Below the pieces are notes generated by a model. It did not search any database, was not told the DNA's origin, and saw nothing but the letters and a program-made list of their open reading frames with translations. Made by a program: the position numbers and the translations under genes. Of a DNA stretch of 64,000 bases, positions 16,697-25,512 are shown one piece after another. Location: the NCBI RefSeq assembly GCF_000237325.1, contig NC_017542.1, positions 4,188,501 to 4,252,500 on the forward strand, read 5' to 3'. Positions within the stretch are counted from its first letter, which is position 1. Every line of letters begins with the position of its first letter. The stretch comes from Paenibacillus polymyxa M1 (GTDB lineage: Bacteria > Bacillota > Bacilli > Paenibacillales > Paenibacillaceae).

Positions 16697-17254
16697 ATGA
16701 AAAAACAATGGGCTTTGCTTGCTGGTGCAGTCATGATTATTTTGAGTGGGTGCGGGAACAGTAACACGCCAGATCAGGAGCATACGACAAACAGCAGTCA
16801 ACAGCACGACACATCAGATATGAACCATTCCACTTCCAGTGAGCTTCCTGCCGGACTAAAAGAAGCTGAACATCCAGCCTTCAAAATTGGCAGTCAAGCG
16901 ACCATGCAAGCCGATCATATGGCAGGCATGAACGGCGCTACGGCCACGATTGTGGGTGCTTATACGACTACTGCTTATACAGTCTCCTATACTCCAACGA
17001 CTGGAGGAGAAAAAGTGACTAATCATAAGTGGGTTATTCATGAAGAGATTAAGGATGCAGGCAGCGAGCCCTATGAACCGGGAACGGAAGTTATCCTGGC
17101 GGCAGATCATATGAAGGGGATGGATGGGGCTAAGGCTACCATAGATTCCGCCGAGCCAACGACCGTATATATGGTAGATTATACGCCGACTACAGGAGGA
17201 GAGCCTGTCAAAAATCATAAATGGGTGACGGAGAGTGAGCTTTCAGCCAATTAG
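16697..17254 (+). CDS. YdhK/CopL-like lipoprotein with two DUF1541 repeats, likely copper-binding
   Basis: 185 aa. Lipobox ILSGC near residue 19, then a His/Met-rich linker (HDTSDMNHS). Two repeats follow, each with ADHM.GM.GA.ATI and YTPTTGG...NHKWV. This is the YdhK/DUF1541 family, which includes the copper-binding surface lipoprotein CopL of Staphylococcus. The CsoR-type palindrome in its promoter supports copper-inducible expression. AAAGGAG precedes the ATG. Confidence 0.88.
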   Translation: MKKQWALLAGAVMIILSGCGNSNTPDQEHTTNSSQQHDTSDMNHSTSSELPAGLKEAEHPAFKIGSQATMQADHMAGMNGATATIVGAYTTTAYTVSYTPTTGGEKVTNHKWVIHEEIKDAGSEPYEPGTEVILAADHMKGMDGAKATIDSAEPTTVYMVDYTPTTGGEPVKNHKWVTESELSAN

Positions 17255-17286
17255 AACTCTTTTATCACAGGTTGCTTGTGATCGCC

Positions 17287-17320
17287 AGAGGGAGCACGGC
17301 AACGGCTCCCTTTGTATAGC
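17287..17320 (+). terminator. Terminator after the copper lipoprotein
   Basis: Stem AGGGAGC/GCTCCCT around an ACGGCAACG loop, followed by TTTG. The run of T is short, so termination may be partial. Confidence 0.6.
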
Positions 17321-17368
17321 TTGATTAGGGTTTGGACGTGTTCATATGTATCTCCTTGTGTCAGTTGT

Positions 17369-17656
17369 TTAACGCGGCATACGCAGAATGGCTGCCTTCA
17401 GTGCTTTGGTCCCTTCTTCGCTTTTTAAATAATCCGACGGTGTTTCGTGACCAAGTGCGGGAACCTTTCGATCCATCCAAGTCAGCAAATATTCGCCCAT
17501 GTCAGGCAGCAGCACGATCTGAATCTCCTTTGGAATTTCACTCTTGGCCACCTTTGCTCTTACCGCTGGATCTACCTGATCATATTGCTCCTGATAGATT
17601 TGAACCATGTTGGCCCAGCTTTCCGGCTTAAACTCTTTCAAATATATCTCTCTCAT
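17369..17656 (-). CDS. Small protein with MbcA/ParS-like (DUF2384-type) C-terminus
   Basis: 95 aa from MREIYLKEF. The C-terminal segment GHETPSDYLKSEEGTKAL matches the pattern of MbcA/ParS toxin-binding domains (P..yL.t..G...l). No Xre HTH domain and no RES toxin gene is adjacent. The ATG at 17656 has AAGGAGG eight bases upstream, lying inside the end of adaB (29 nt overlap), so it is coupled to the ada operon. Function unknown; antitoxin identity is only suggested. Confidence 0.7.
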   Translation of the reverse strand: MREIYLKEFKPESWANMVQIYQEQYDQVDPAVRAKVAKSEIPKEIQIVLLPDMGEYLLTWMDRKVPALGHETPSDYLKSEEGTKALKAAILRMPR

Positions 17657-18155
17657 CCATGAGCCCTCCTTTTGATCCCAGACAACGCTTCTCATGCTGA
17701 AGCAACCATTCTTTTCTCCATAGGCCCCCTGCATAGCCAGTTAGTTTCTGATTCGATCCGATAATTCGGTGACATGGAATCACAATGCTCAGCTTATTTT
17801 TGCCATTCGCACTGCCAACAGCTCGGATTGCTTTTTCATTTCCAATAGCAAGAGCAATATCTTTATAAGCTGTCGTTCTACCGTAACCTACGGTCACCAG
17901 CGCATTCCATACTTTTTGCTGGAAGTCTGTACCTTCAAAAGCATAAGGAAACGAAAATTTAAAGCGCTCACCTTTAAAATACTCGTCAAGCTGGCTGGCG
18001 CATTCCTCTAATACTTGGACTGGAGCCTCTTCTGTAAGCCTCGTTAAGGGCTCATTCCGATTAGAGAACATAATAGAATAGACAGCCTCTTTGGTGCCCT
18101 GTATCTCTATCTCTCCAATCGGCGATACATAATTCAATACGGATAGCTTGCTCAT
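17628..18155 (-). CDS. adaB: Methylated-DNA--protein-cysteine methyltransferase AdaB
   Basis: Suicide enzyme removing methyl groups from O6-methylguanine (175 aa). The active-site motif VIPCHRIIG with the acceptor cysteine is clear, followed by GYAGGLWRKEWLL. Start MSKLSVLNYV at 18155; the extra upstream codons lack family similarity. It lies 23 bp after adaA, the order of the adaptive-response operon of Bacillus. Confidence 0.95.
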   Translation of the reverse strand: MSKLSVLNYVSPIGEIEIQGTKEAVYSIMFSNRNEPLTRLTEEAPVQVLEECASQLDEYFKGERFKFSFPYAFEGTDFQQKVWNALVTVGYGRTTAYKDIALAIGNEKAIRAVGSANGKNKLSIVIPCHRIIGSNQKLTGYAGGLWRKEWLLQHEKRCLGSKGGLMDERDIFERV

Positions 18156-18178
18156 CAATGGATAACCACCTTCCATTC

Positions 18179-18739
18179 CTAATCTTTATGTAACTTCCTA
18201 TAATCACTAGGAGAACATTGGTTCAAGCTGCGAAACGACTTATAGAAATTTGAGGGACTTTGGAAGCCTGTCTCATAGCAAATTTCAAGATTCGTAAGAT
18301 CTGTATTTTTAAGAAGATAGGACGCCTTATCTACTCTTATTTTTTCCAAATACGTACGCGGGGTTTCGGAGGTTTCCTGTTTAAAAATCCGATCCAAATA
18401 AAAAGGGCTTATTCCAACATGGTCTGCAATATCCTGCAATACTAATTTTTCTTTATAATGATTGATTAAAAAAGCAACCACATTCTGGACAAGCCTGATG
18501 TACGGCGAATGATCTATATGAGGCTGGCATCTTTTGCAAGCGCGAAAACCCGCTTTTTCCACGGTGTCCACATCAAAGTAAAACTCGACATTGATTTTTT
18601 TCGGTTTTCGGGATCGACAGGAAGGTCGGCAATATATACGGGTTGTTTTCACAGCGGTAAAAAACACCCCGTCATATTTACGATCACATGCTATAATTTT
18701 GTCCCACATTTCTTCAAAAGAAAGACTAAGGTTAGCCAT
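18179..18739 (-). CDS. adaA: AdaA methylphosphotriester-DNA methyltransferase and AraC-type activator
   Basis: 186 aa. The N-terminal Ada Zn domain has the motif TTRIYCRPSCRSRKP and CKRCQP, whose cysteine accepts methyl groups from phosphotriesters and turns the protein into an activator. The C-terminal AraC HTH covers about residues 90-186 (DIADHVGISPFYLDRIFK, YETGFQSPSNFYKSFR). Expected to activate its own operon after alkylation damage. Together with AdaB it makes the split form of Ada typical of Firmicutes. Confidence 0.95.
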   Translation of the reverse strand: MANLSLSFEEMWDKIIACDRKYDGVFFTAVKTTRIYCRPSCRSRKPKKINVEFYFDVDTVEKAGFRACKRCQPHIDHSPYIRLVQNVVAFLINHYKEKLVLQDIADHVGISPFYLDRIFKQETSETPRTYLEKIRVDKASYLLKNTDLTNLEICYETGFQSPSNFYKSFRSLNQCSPSDYRKLHKD

Positions 18740-18759
18740 GATCGAAGATTCCGTCCCTT

Positions 18760-19563
18760 CTATAGTTCATACTCATCTAGTTCAGGATTTGCAAAATCAT
18801 CATATAAATGTGACGTATCTCGAAGGTTGATCAACTGTTCCGCATTCTTTTGCAAAGCAACTATTATCTTATCAGAAAACGCATTTCCAAAGCTAAACCT
18901 TTTGACTCCTAACTGCTGAAGCTGGCGGACATTCGTCAGACCTGGCAAGGATAAAACATTAAGCGGAGCATGTATATGATATACAACTTTTCTGATCTCT
19001 TCATCATTCTTTAACCCTGGCACAAAAATGCCGTTCGCACCACTTTCCACATACGCTTTGGCCCTTTCTATGGTCTCCGAAAGTGGAGCTTCTATCTGCA
19101 AAAATGTATCCGTTCTTGCGTTTATAAAAAAATCTTTAAACCCATGAACATCCAAGGCAGCTCTTATTTTGGACAGCAGGTTACTGTGCGCCCTCACTTC
19201 TCGAAGCCCCTTTTGCTGTTTTAATGAATCCTCAATATTAATCCCTGCCACTCCGACATCGGCTGTCCTTAATACATGCTCAACAATCGTTGCTACATCC
19301 TTCCCATATCCTGCCTCAATATCTGCCGACACTGGAATCTGAACATGCTCTGCAATCGTCCGAATGATGCTTACATGCTGTTCAAAATCAATAAGCTCTC
19401 CATCTGAAAACCCAAGCGTATTGGCAATTCCCCAACTTGTCGTACCTATCGCCTTAAAGCCTGCTTTTTCCAGAGCCAGGGCAGATAGCAAATCCCAGGC
19501 GTTTCCTAGAAATAAAATTTCCTCTGATGTATGCAAATCGTTAAATTCTTGTATTTTGTTCAA
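18760..19563 (-). CDS. Isocitrate lyase/PEP mutase superfamily protein
   Basis: 267 aa TIM-barrel enzyme. Family motifs: FLGNAWDLLSALALEKAG, GTTSWGIANTLG, VSADIEAGYG, GINIEDS and NARTD. The class cleaves or forms C-C or C-P bonds of 2-oxo acids using Mg; the canonical lyase KKCGH loop is absent, so the reaction is unknown. It lies 20 bp before adaA and is probably co-transcribed, an arrangement that might link it to alkylation response. ATG with AGGAGG upstream. Confidence 0.88.
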   Translation of the reverse strand: MNKIQEFNDLHTSEEILFLGNAWDLLSALALEKAGFKAIGTTSWGIANTLGFSDGELIDFEQHVSIIRTIAEHVQIPVSADIEAGYGKDVATIVEHVLRTADVGVAGINIEDSLKQQKGLREVRAHSNLLSKIRAALDVHGFKDFFINARTDTFLQIEAPLSETIERAKAYVESGANGIFVPGLKNDEEIRKVVYHIHAPLNVLSLPGLTNVRQLQQLGVKRFSFGNAFSDKIIVALQKNAEQLINLRDTSHLYDDFANPELDEYEL

Positions 19564-19983
19564 TTTATAACCTCCTGTTAGGTGATGTATCTCATTCTAT
19601 CAAGAGGCTGTATTGGTTTTCGTCCTCATTCTTGCTTTTATGGTCTGTGTTAATCTAATTACTTGAATTCAAACGAGCTGTTAAAGTGTTCCTTCTGTTT
19701 TTCATACACTCTACGAATCTAATTTTGAATTAAAAAACAGAAGATTTAGGCCAATGTATCCAGTTACAATTCACAAAAATGGAATAAAAATGGTTATTCG
19801 AGCACTGTTCAATCATATGTTTCTTATCTATAATCTTGCTAAATTAATTCGAGTTAGATGCTAATCTACGTAAGCTTTAAAAGTGTATTTGGTGTTGCTA
19901 CTTACTACTGACACAGCATCACTTTTTTTATATGTAACATTTCTTTTAGCCTTTCACAATTACATTATTAGAGGAGGAGTTAT
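19564..19983. other. Intergenic region upstream of the chitosanase
   Basis: 420 AT-rich bases between divergent genes. It must hold the promoters of the ada operon and csn. No coding sequence, riboswitch or clear operator was recognised. Confidence 0.5.
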
Positions 19984-20985
19984 ATGTTTAAAATCAGCAG
20001 TAAACTCATTTCCCATAAAACGAAGTTTTTTATGATATTGCTAAGCTTTTCTGTAATCGCTTCATTCTCTAGCTTGTACGGCCCCTTACCCGCCAAGGCT
20101 CTTGCTGAAGAAAACGGAACTCCAGTACAAGAAACAAATGAATCAAATATACAGCAAATCCCCCTCACCAGCGAGGAGACTACTAGCCAAACAGCGGTTA
20201 CAGCTATTGATCATGATGCTAATTTCTCACCTTCAACACTTCAGTTTCTGAAGGATAATACAGGACTCGACGGTGAGCAATGGGATAATATTATGAAGCT
20301 AGTGAACAAGCCAGAGCAGGATTCTTTGAAATGGACTGAATTCTATGGCTATGCCGAAGATATTGGCGATGATCGTGGATATACCATTGGTATTTTTGGA
20401 GCAACAACAGGCGGTTCCAATGATACGGGACCAGACGGTCCGGCCTTATTCAAAGCTTTTGATGCTGCTAGTGGAGCTAGCAATCCTTCCATTGCAGGTG
20501 GATTAGCCCGTGCTGGACTGAAGGGGAAAATGAGTGGCTCGATTTTAAAACTCAGCGATAGCGATAGTGTAATCAAAAAGAAGATCAAAGCTCTCCAAAA
20601 TAATGAAGCTTGGAGAGAAGCCATGTGGCGTACGTTCTATGACACCTATATCGAATATAGTGTGCAGCAAGCCCGGAAGCGCGGATTTAATACTGCTCTG
20701 ACGATTGGATCATTTGTCGACACTGCACTCAATCAAGGTGCTACGGGTGATGACGGTAGTCTTGAAGGAGTCCTCTCACGATCTGGCAATAGCACGAATG
20801 AAAAGACATTCATGACTAACTTCTATGCTAAGCGTACATTGGTTGTCGATACCAACGATTATAACCAACCTCCTAATGGTAAGAATCGGGTGAAACAATG
20901 GAGTTCTCTTTTAGCTTCTGGCGAAACAGATCTTAAGAACGCAGATGTAGCCATAATCAAAGTAACTAATTGGGAAATGAAGTAA
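19984..20985 (+). CDS. csn: Secreted GH46 chitosanase
   Basis: Endo-chitosanase hydrolysing beta-1,4 links of chitosan (333 aa). A long signal peptide ends with AKALA at residue 41, then a Glu/Thr-rich propeptide to about residue 80. The GH46 core starts FSPSTLQFLKDNTGLDG. The catalytic pair is Glu111 (KPEQDSL) and the Asp in EDIGDDRGYT (129 or 130). The remainder matches the family through TDLKNADVAIIKV. AGGAGGAG precedes the ATG. Monocistronic with a strong terminator. Confidence 0.96.
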   Translation: MFKISSKLISHKTKFFMILLSFSVIASFSSLYGPLPAKALAEENGTPVQETNESNIQQIPLTSEETTSQTAVTAIDHDANFSPSTLQFLKDNTGLDGEQWDNIMKLVNKPEQDSLKWTEFYGYAEDIGDDRGYTIGIFGATTGGSNDTGPDGPALFKAFDAASGASNPSIAGGLARAGLKGKMSGSILKLSDSDSVIKKKIKALQNNEAWREAMWRTFYDTYIEYSVQQARKRGFNTALTIGSFVDTALNQGATGDDGSLEGVLSRSGNSTNEKTFMTNFYAKRTLVVDTNDYNQPPNGKNRVKQWSSLLASGETDLKNADVAIIKVTNWEMK

Positions 20986-21000
20986 ATAACCATATACGTA

Positions 21001-21036
21001 ATAAGGAGAGCATATCGTATGCTCTCCTTATTTTAT
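21001..21036 (+). terminator. Terminator of csn
   Basis: 14 bp perfect stem (21001-21014 and 21018-21031) with a TCG loop, followed by TTTATTTT. Confidence 0.95.
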
Positions 21037-21195
21037 TTTCATGAAAATAACATTCCATTCATTCTTCCATACAGTTCTTCTCATCGTTCTATTATGTAGG
21101 CATTGTGTACAAATAGAAAAACTGCTCCAGAAGCCCGAAAGTTGCAAGCTCCTGAAGTAGTCTTGTAAAATGTTTATTGTGTCGAATGGAGTCCG

Positions 21196-21567
21196 TTAGA
21201 TGACCCGATAGCCAGCTGGCAGTCTGCCAGTACTGCGGATATTACGGATTTGCTGCAATGTCAAACGTTGATTGGTAGAGATAATAGATTCCACATCATT
21301 CCCGCGAATCAGATCATCCAGGTCGGCGATGCTGCGATTTCCCCTATACACACGGAAGTTACCTCTAAACCGCGTGCCAGTAAAGAGTACAAGTGTAGCA
21401 TTGCTGCTGGTAGAAAAGAAACGCAGACTTTCGATGCCGTCGAGAATGTTATCGGTATTACGAATGCCTAGGTTTCCTCTGAATACTCTCCTGGAACCCC
21501 GAAAATTTTCTTCGTTGTAAACTGTAAGACGTGGATACGTTTGAGATACATATGCTTTGTTGTCCAT
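21196..21567 (-). CDS. Beta/gamma-crystallin-fold protein
   Basis: 123 aa, no signal peptide. Two crystallin-type Greek-key motifs are visible: TVYNEENFRGSRRVFRG...GIESLRF and VLFTGTRFRGNFRVYRG...VESII. The Y/F-x6-G pattern and the closing S motifs are those of Ca-binding beta/gamma-crystallin domains. A C-terminal tail of 25 residues is basic. Monocistronic; in microbes such proteins are stress or spore/surface associated, but the role here is unknown. AGGAGG precedes the ATG. Confidence 0.85.
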   Translation of the reverse strand: MDNKAYVSQTYPRLTVYNEENFRGSRRVFRGNLGIRNTDNILDGIESLRFFSTSSNATLVLFTGTRFRGNFRVYRGNRSIADLDDLIRGNDVESIISTNQRLTLQQIRNIRSTGRLPAGYRVI

Positions 21568-21750
21568 ATTGTAATTCCTCCTTTCAACTTTATCTTATGC
21601 TTCACCATCCGATTGGCGCGGGCCTCGCAGCATCCATCTAAAAATGGTTATGTGATTGAATAGAGCAGACGCAGACTTGAAAAAGGAACATACGTTCTGT
21701 ATAATCTAGCTTAGCAATTTGGAAAATCCTGAACTAACGGAGATGTAGAC

Positions 21751-21930
21751 ATGGACGATAAATTTATTGAGGAACTACGTGAAATTAGCAGGAACGACAA
21801 GCGAAGATCCGAATTTCTCATTAAGGGTATGAAAGAAACGCTTCAGGAAAGAAAAGAAAAAAACTTTATCGAAAGATGGATTTGGGGACAAAAGAATAAG
21901 AAGCTTATAGCGCGGAAGTTTAAGTCCTAG
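21751..21930 (+). CDS. Small basic protein, 59 aa
   Basis: Starts MDDKFIEELREISRND and continues through a charged helical stretch (KETLQERKEKNFIERW) to KLIARKFKS. CGGAGATG lies seven bases before the ATG. Codon use looks coding and the predicted protein is a single charged helix. No family recognised; it may be a partner or antitoxin-like peptide of the neighbouring broken gene. Confidence 0.6.
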   Translation: MDDKFIEELREISRNDKRRSEFLIKGMKETLQERKEKNFIERWIWGQKNKKLIARKFKS

Positions 21931-22020
21931 TAGATATAACAACAGTACTTCGTAGCAGTTTAATTTTCATAGCATATACAAGTACATTAGATCAAATCTC
22001 ATTTTTAGGGAGGCAAATCC

Positions 22021-22710
22021 ATGATTGAGCAGCTAGTCCCATACGACGATCTATTAAATCACAATCCATTTTTAGCTGATGAGGTTCGATATAATTTGCT
22101 TCATCGAATATGTGAGTCAGAAGAATCAACATGCCTTAAAACGTCTGATGGAAATATGATTTTCGCTCAATCACCCGGACATAAGGCTTGGCTATGGATT
22201 TCACAGCAAATCATCGGCAACCATCAGTTGACCTATATCGAACAACTATTACGTTATTTAAAAGGAAACAACCTACCAGGTGTCTGTGGTGATGTCGAAA
22301 CCGTCGAGAAGTTCGCAAATGCTTACGCCGAGCGGCACACTGCTCAGGTACATACACACATGGTCATGGAATCTTATTTCTGTCCTGAATACAAAAAACC
22401 TTTAGGCGTTGGGGGAATTCTGCGACAAGCCATTTCAAAGGACGTACAGTTAGTTGCCCAGTTTCTAGCTGGCTTTGCAGAGGAGGCTTTAGACCATTCA
22501 GTTGATCCAGCAGGTCAGATTTCAGCTGCGGAGGCAGCAAAATTACTGATATTGCGTTTGGATAAACCCTCCTGCTGTAAGAGAGCATATGATTGCTCAT
22601 TCAAAATAAACAAGCCCAGCGATGCCATCTATCGCTGGGCTCATCCTTCAATTATCTATAATTCTTTATTCTATCACACCCAATTCCGTGTGAACCGAAG
22701 ATCTTCGTGA
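22021..22710 (+). pseudogene. 3'-truncated GNAT acetyltransferase
   Basis: The first ~175 codons match the N-terminal half of a Firmicutes GNAT protein (HKAWLWISQQIIG, MVMESYFCPEYKKP, AEEALDHSVDPAGQISAAEAAK). At that point the CoA-binding GNAT core should begin, but the frame runs into unrelated sequence and then into the terminator of the converging MFS gene. About 110 codons appear deleted. GGGAGG precedes the ATG, so a truncated protein could still be made. Confidence 0.75.
22600..22641 (-). terminator. Terminator of the arsR-MFS operon
   Basis: 11 bp stem AGCCCAGCGAT/ATCGCTGGGCT (22613-22623, 22631-22641), T-rich on the minus strand, 25 bp after the MFS stop and lying inside the truncated GNAT frame. 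Confidence 0.88.
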
Positions 22711-23838
22711 AAGTAAATATACAGCTACCATGGCGATGGCGACACCAGCTGCTCCAAACCAAGTGATAGAAGCCAGCGAAACCTGGCTAACAGCCACACC
22801 ACCAATACCAGCTCCGGCTGCCATAGCAAGCTGCATCATAGACTGATTGAGACTCAGCATCACACCGGAAGATTCCGGTACGAGAGTGACCAAGTTATAT
22901 TGTTGAGTAGGTCCGGTTGTCCAGGCTGCGAACGACCACAGCATCAGTAAGACAAATAATACACCTAGAGAATGAGCGGCGACAGGAAGTAAAAGCAAGG
23001 AAAAGACATGCAACACCATGCCCCCGAATAATGTAAAGGAAATACCCTTTTTATCTGCGCTGTATCCACCGATTTTCGACCCGATCAGGCTGGCAATCCC
23101 GAAGGCAAGTAATACTGAGCTTAGCATATTATGCCCTACACCTGATACATTCAGCAAGTACGGTGAAATGTAAGTATACGCGAGGGAATATCCCCCTCCC
23201 CAAAAGAAGGTAATCGCCAATCCCAAAGCAACTTCTGGCTTCTTCAGAAGAGCAAACTGCTGTAGTAAGGGAATCGGTTGATCTCCTTTTAAGCGAGGGA
23301 TTGTCATAGCGATAACGATCAAAGCAATAATCCCTGTCAAAGCGATGCCGAGAAATACGGTTTTCCAGCCATATGCAGAAGATATCATTCTTCCAAGCGG
23401 CACCCCGATAATCAGCGAGGCTGTAAAACCCATAGTGACCGTAGCAATAGAACTAGCCTGCATGCCAGCTGGGGCAATTTTCGCAGCAATGCTCAATGCT
23501 GTAACCACGACCATTCCTGCCCCGAGGGCCATAAGAATACGTGCAGCGATAAACATTCCAAAACCCGGCAAAACAAAGGAGAGGACATTGGCTACGGCAA
23601 ATAATCCGAGGGAACTCAAGAGCAGCTTGCGTCTGTCCCATTTAGCGGTTACTGCCATCAGAATCGGGGTGCCAATCGCGTAAGCAAGAGAAAAGACTGT
23701 AATTAGCTGGCCCGCTGCGGACACCGTAATCCCCATGGTTGTCGCAATCTGATCCAAAATGCCTGAGATAATGTATTCGGATGTGCCTACCAAAAAACTA
23801 ACAATTGCCAAAATATACACTTTCCACGTGCTCTGCAT
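22666..23838 (-). CDS. MFS efflux transporter (DHA1 family)
   Basis: 390 aa with 12 predicted membrane segments. The N-terminus IVSFLVGTSEYIISGILDQIA and the A motif region AVTAKWDRRKLLL are typical of DHA1 drug or sugar efflux proteins (AraJ/YdhP/PbuE-like). It lies about 80 bp downstream of an ArsR-type regulator with an operator-like palindrome, so it is probably inducible; the substrate is unknown. Confidence 0.9.
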   Translation of the reverse strand: MQSTWKVYILAIVSFLVGTSEYIISGILDQIATTMGITVSAAGQLITVFSLAYAIGTPILMAVTAKWDRRKLLLSSLGLFAVANVLSFVLPGFGMFIAARILMALGAGMVVVTALSIAAKIAPAGMQASSIATVTMGFTASLIIGVPLGRMISSAYGWKTVFLGIALTGIIALIVIAMTIPRLKGDQPIPLLQQFALLKKPEVALGLAITFFWGGGYSLAYTYISPYLLNVSGVGHNMLSSVLLAFGIASLIGSKIGGYSADKKGISFTLFGGMVLHVFSLLLLPVAAHSLGVLFVLLMLWSFAAWTTGPTQQYNLVTLVPESSGVMLSLNQSMMQLAMAAGAGIGGVAVSQVSLASITWFGAAGVAIAMVAVYLLSRRSSVHTELGVIE

Positions 23839-23918
23839 TTTGTAAATAACGCCTCTTTCCTTTTTTTATTTTTATATTTTTATATTTTTACAAATATCGA
23901 AATAAAGACTAAAAAAAA

Positions 23919-24197
23919 TTATGTGATCAGAAACGGGGCATATTTCTGTGCTGCTTCCACATCCAAACTGTAATAAATAAACGTCCCCTCTTTACGGTAT
24001 GTGAGCAGCCCCGACTCTGCCATTTGCTTCAGATGGTGCGATAGCGTTGAAATAGCTACACTGTTCAGCTTCTCGCCCAGCACAGAGCAGCATTGGTCAC
24101 TTTCCTCTTTTAACAGAAGTGCTATCTTGAGACGAGTCGGTTCTCCAAGTGCTTTATATATTTTTACAGCTTGCTGCATCTCTGTTGTATCTTTCAC
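23919..24197 (-). CDS. ArsR/SmtB family transcriptional regulator
   Basis: 92 aa winged-helix repressor. Landmarks: YKALGEPTRLKIALLL, the recognition helix region STLSHHLKQMAESGLLTYRKEG and wing FIYYSL. A Cys pair (DQCCSVL) at residues about 35-36 could sense metal or oxidant, though the classical CVC motif in helix 3 is not present. Likely represses itself and the downstream MFS transporter through the palindrome at 24225-24250. Confidence 0.92.
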   Translation of the reverse strand: MKDTTEMQQAVKIYKALGEPTRLKIALLLKEESDQCCSVLGEKLNSVAISTLSHHLKQMAESGLLTYRKEGTFIYYSLDVEAAQKYAPFLIT

Positions 24198-24224
24198 CCT
24201 GTTCGTCTCCCTTCAGTTCCAGCC

Positions 24225-24250
24225 TTAATTTCGATGTTTGTCGAAATTAA
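24225..24250 (-). promoter_or_regulatory. ArsR operator palindrome
   Basis: Perfect 10 bp arms TTAATTTCGA (24225-24234) and TCGAAATTAA (24241-24250), 6 bp spacer, 28 bp before the arsR start. A half-site-like ATATCGAAATAAA recurs at about 23895-23907 before the MFS gene. Confidence 0.75.
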
Positions 24251-24425
24251 ATTAACACAAACTTTGGTAAAAGTAAACCCGTTATGGTAAAGTCACATCT
24301 TTTTTGAACTCTATAGTGTGAATAATGGTCTTTCTCATCTTATAATAAAATAATCCCCCATCCATAAAGATAGAGGACCAAACAATCTAAATGCAAAGAT
24401 GAACTACGGATTTCATTTCATGGTG

Positions 24426-25163
24426 TTAATTCGGACTTGCCGTGGGTCTGACAATGATTTCATTCACATCTACATCTGTAGGCTGCTCCATGGCATACAC
24501 AATGGAACGAGCAATGGCATCCGGCGAAATTGGAATACGGCGGTATTCTTTCATTCCCTGCCGGGCCTCTTCATCAGAAATACTGTCGGCAAGCTCGGAT
24601 TCAGTTACTCCCGGTGATACCAGTGTTACACGAATATTTCCTCCAACCTCCATACGCAATCCTTCGGAAATGGCCCGAACTGCATACTTCGTTGCGCAGT
24701 ATACTGCTGCAGTCGGAGTTACACTATACGCGCCAATAGAGGCAATATTGATAAACTGACCAAATCCTTGCTTTTTCATAATGGGAAGCCCTGCCGCGAT
24801 CCCATGCAGAACGCCTCGTATATTAACATCAATCATGCGGTCCCATTCTTCTACCTTCAGGGCTTCCAATTTTGAAAGAGGCATCACTCCCGCATTGTTC
24901 ACAATGACATCCACACGTCCAAATCGTTTTTCAGTATACTTAATGAACGCTTCCATCTGCTCCCTTTGGGTCACATCCAGTTGCAGATAATCAGCGTATC
25001 CCCCTTTTGAACGAATTTCAGAGGTAAGAACCTCCAATCGTTCTGTGCGTCTGGCCCCTAATACCACATGAGCCCCATGTTGAGCAAGTAAACGAGCAGT
25101 AGCTTCACCGATCCCACTGCTTGCCCCTGTAATAGCTGCGACTTTCCCTTTAATATTTAACAT
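24426..25163 (-). CDS. Short-chain dehydrogenase/reductase
   Basis: 245 aa classical SDR. Cofactor motif TGASSGIG at residues 13-20, NNAG at about 89-92, catalytic Ser (NIASIGAYS) and YCATK Tyr/Lys. ARR after the second strand suggests NADP preference. Similar to YdfG/YdaD-type oxidoreductases acting on small hydroxy acids or ketones; substrate unknown. Divergent from an AraC-type regulator that probably controls it. Confidence 0.93.
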   Translation of the reverse strand: MLNIKGKVAAITGASSGIGEATARLLAQHGAHVVLGARRTERLEVLTSEIRSKGGYADYLQLDVTQREQMEAFIKYTEKRFGRVDVIVNNAGVMPLSKLEALKVEEWDRMIDVNIRGVLHGIAAGLPIMKKQGFGQFINIASIGAYSVTPTAAVYCATKYAVRAISEGLRMEVGGNIRVTLVSPGVTESELADSISDEEARQGMKEYRRIPISPDAIARSIVYAMEQPTDVDVNEIIVRPTASPN

Positions 25164-25512
25164 GCTTGCTCCTCCTTTAGTTTAAAATGTTACTGAAAAA
25201 CGATAAGTTACCCACATCCCTATATAGGATACTGAGAAGCGTGTACACTTTTTTCCGCTTTGTTGCTCTCCATGACTATTTCACTCCTTTGCACTTTTAT
25301 TTTTTCTTAATTGCTCATTAGGTGTTGTATCTGCATCTAATTATGAGAGGAATGTCCATCGGGCTGGTAGAAGAATCAGAGCAAATTATTGCCTAATCCT
25401 CCAAATACACTTAATATGAATTCAAATCGATATCGAAAAAAAAGCGCATCTTAAAGTGAATTGTCCACTGAAGAGTGAAGATTAGCTACGTTGTGAAAAA
25501 GGGAGGGTCCTA
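25164..25512. other. Divergent intergenic region SDR/AraC
   Basis: 349 bases with the promoters of both genes. No strong palindrome, repeat or coding segment was recognised. Confidence 0.5.
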
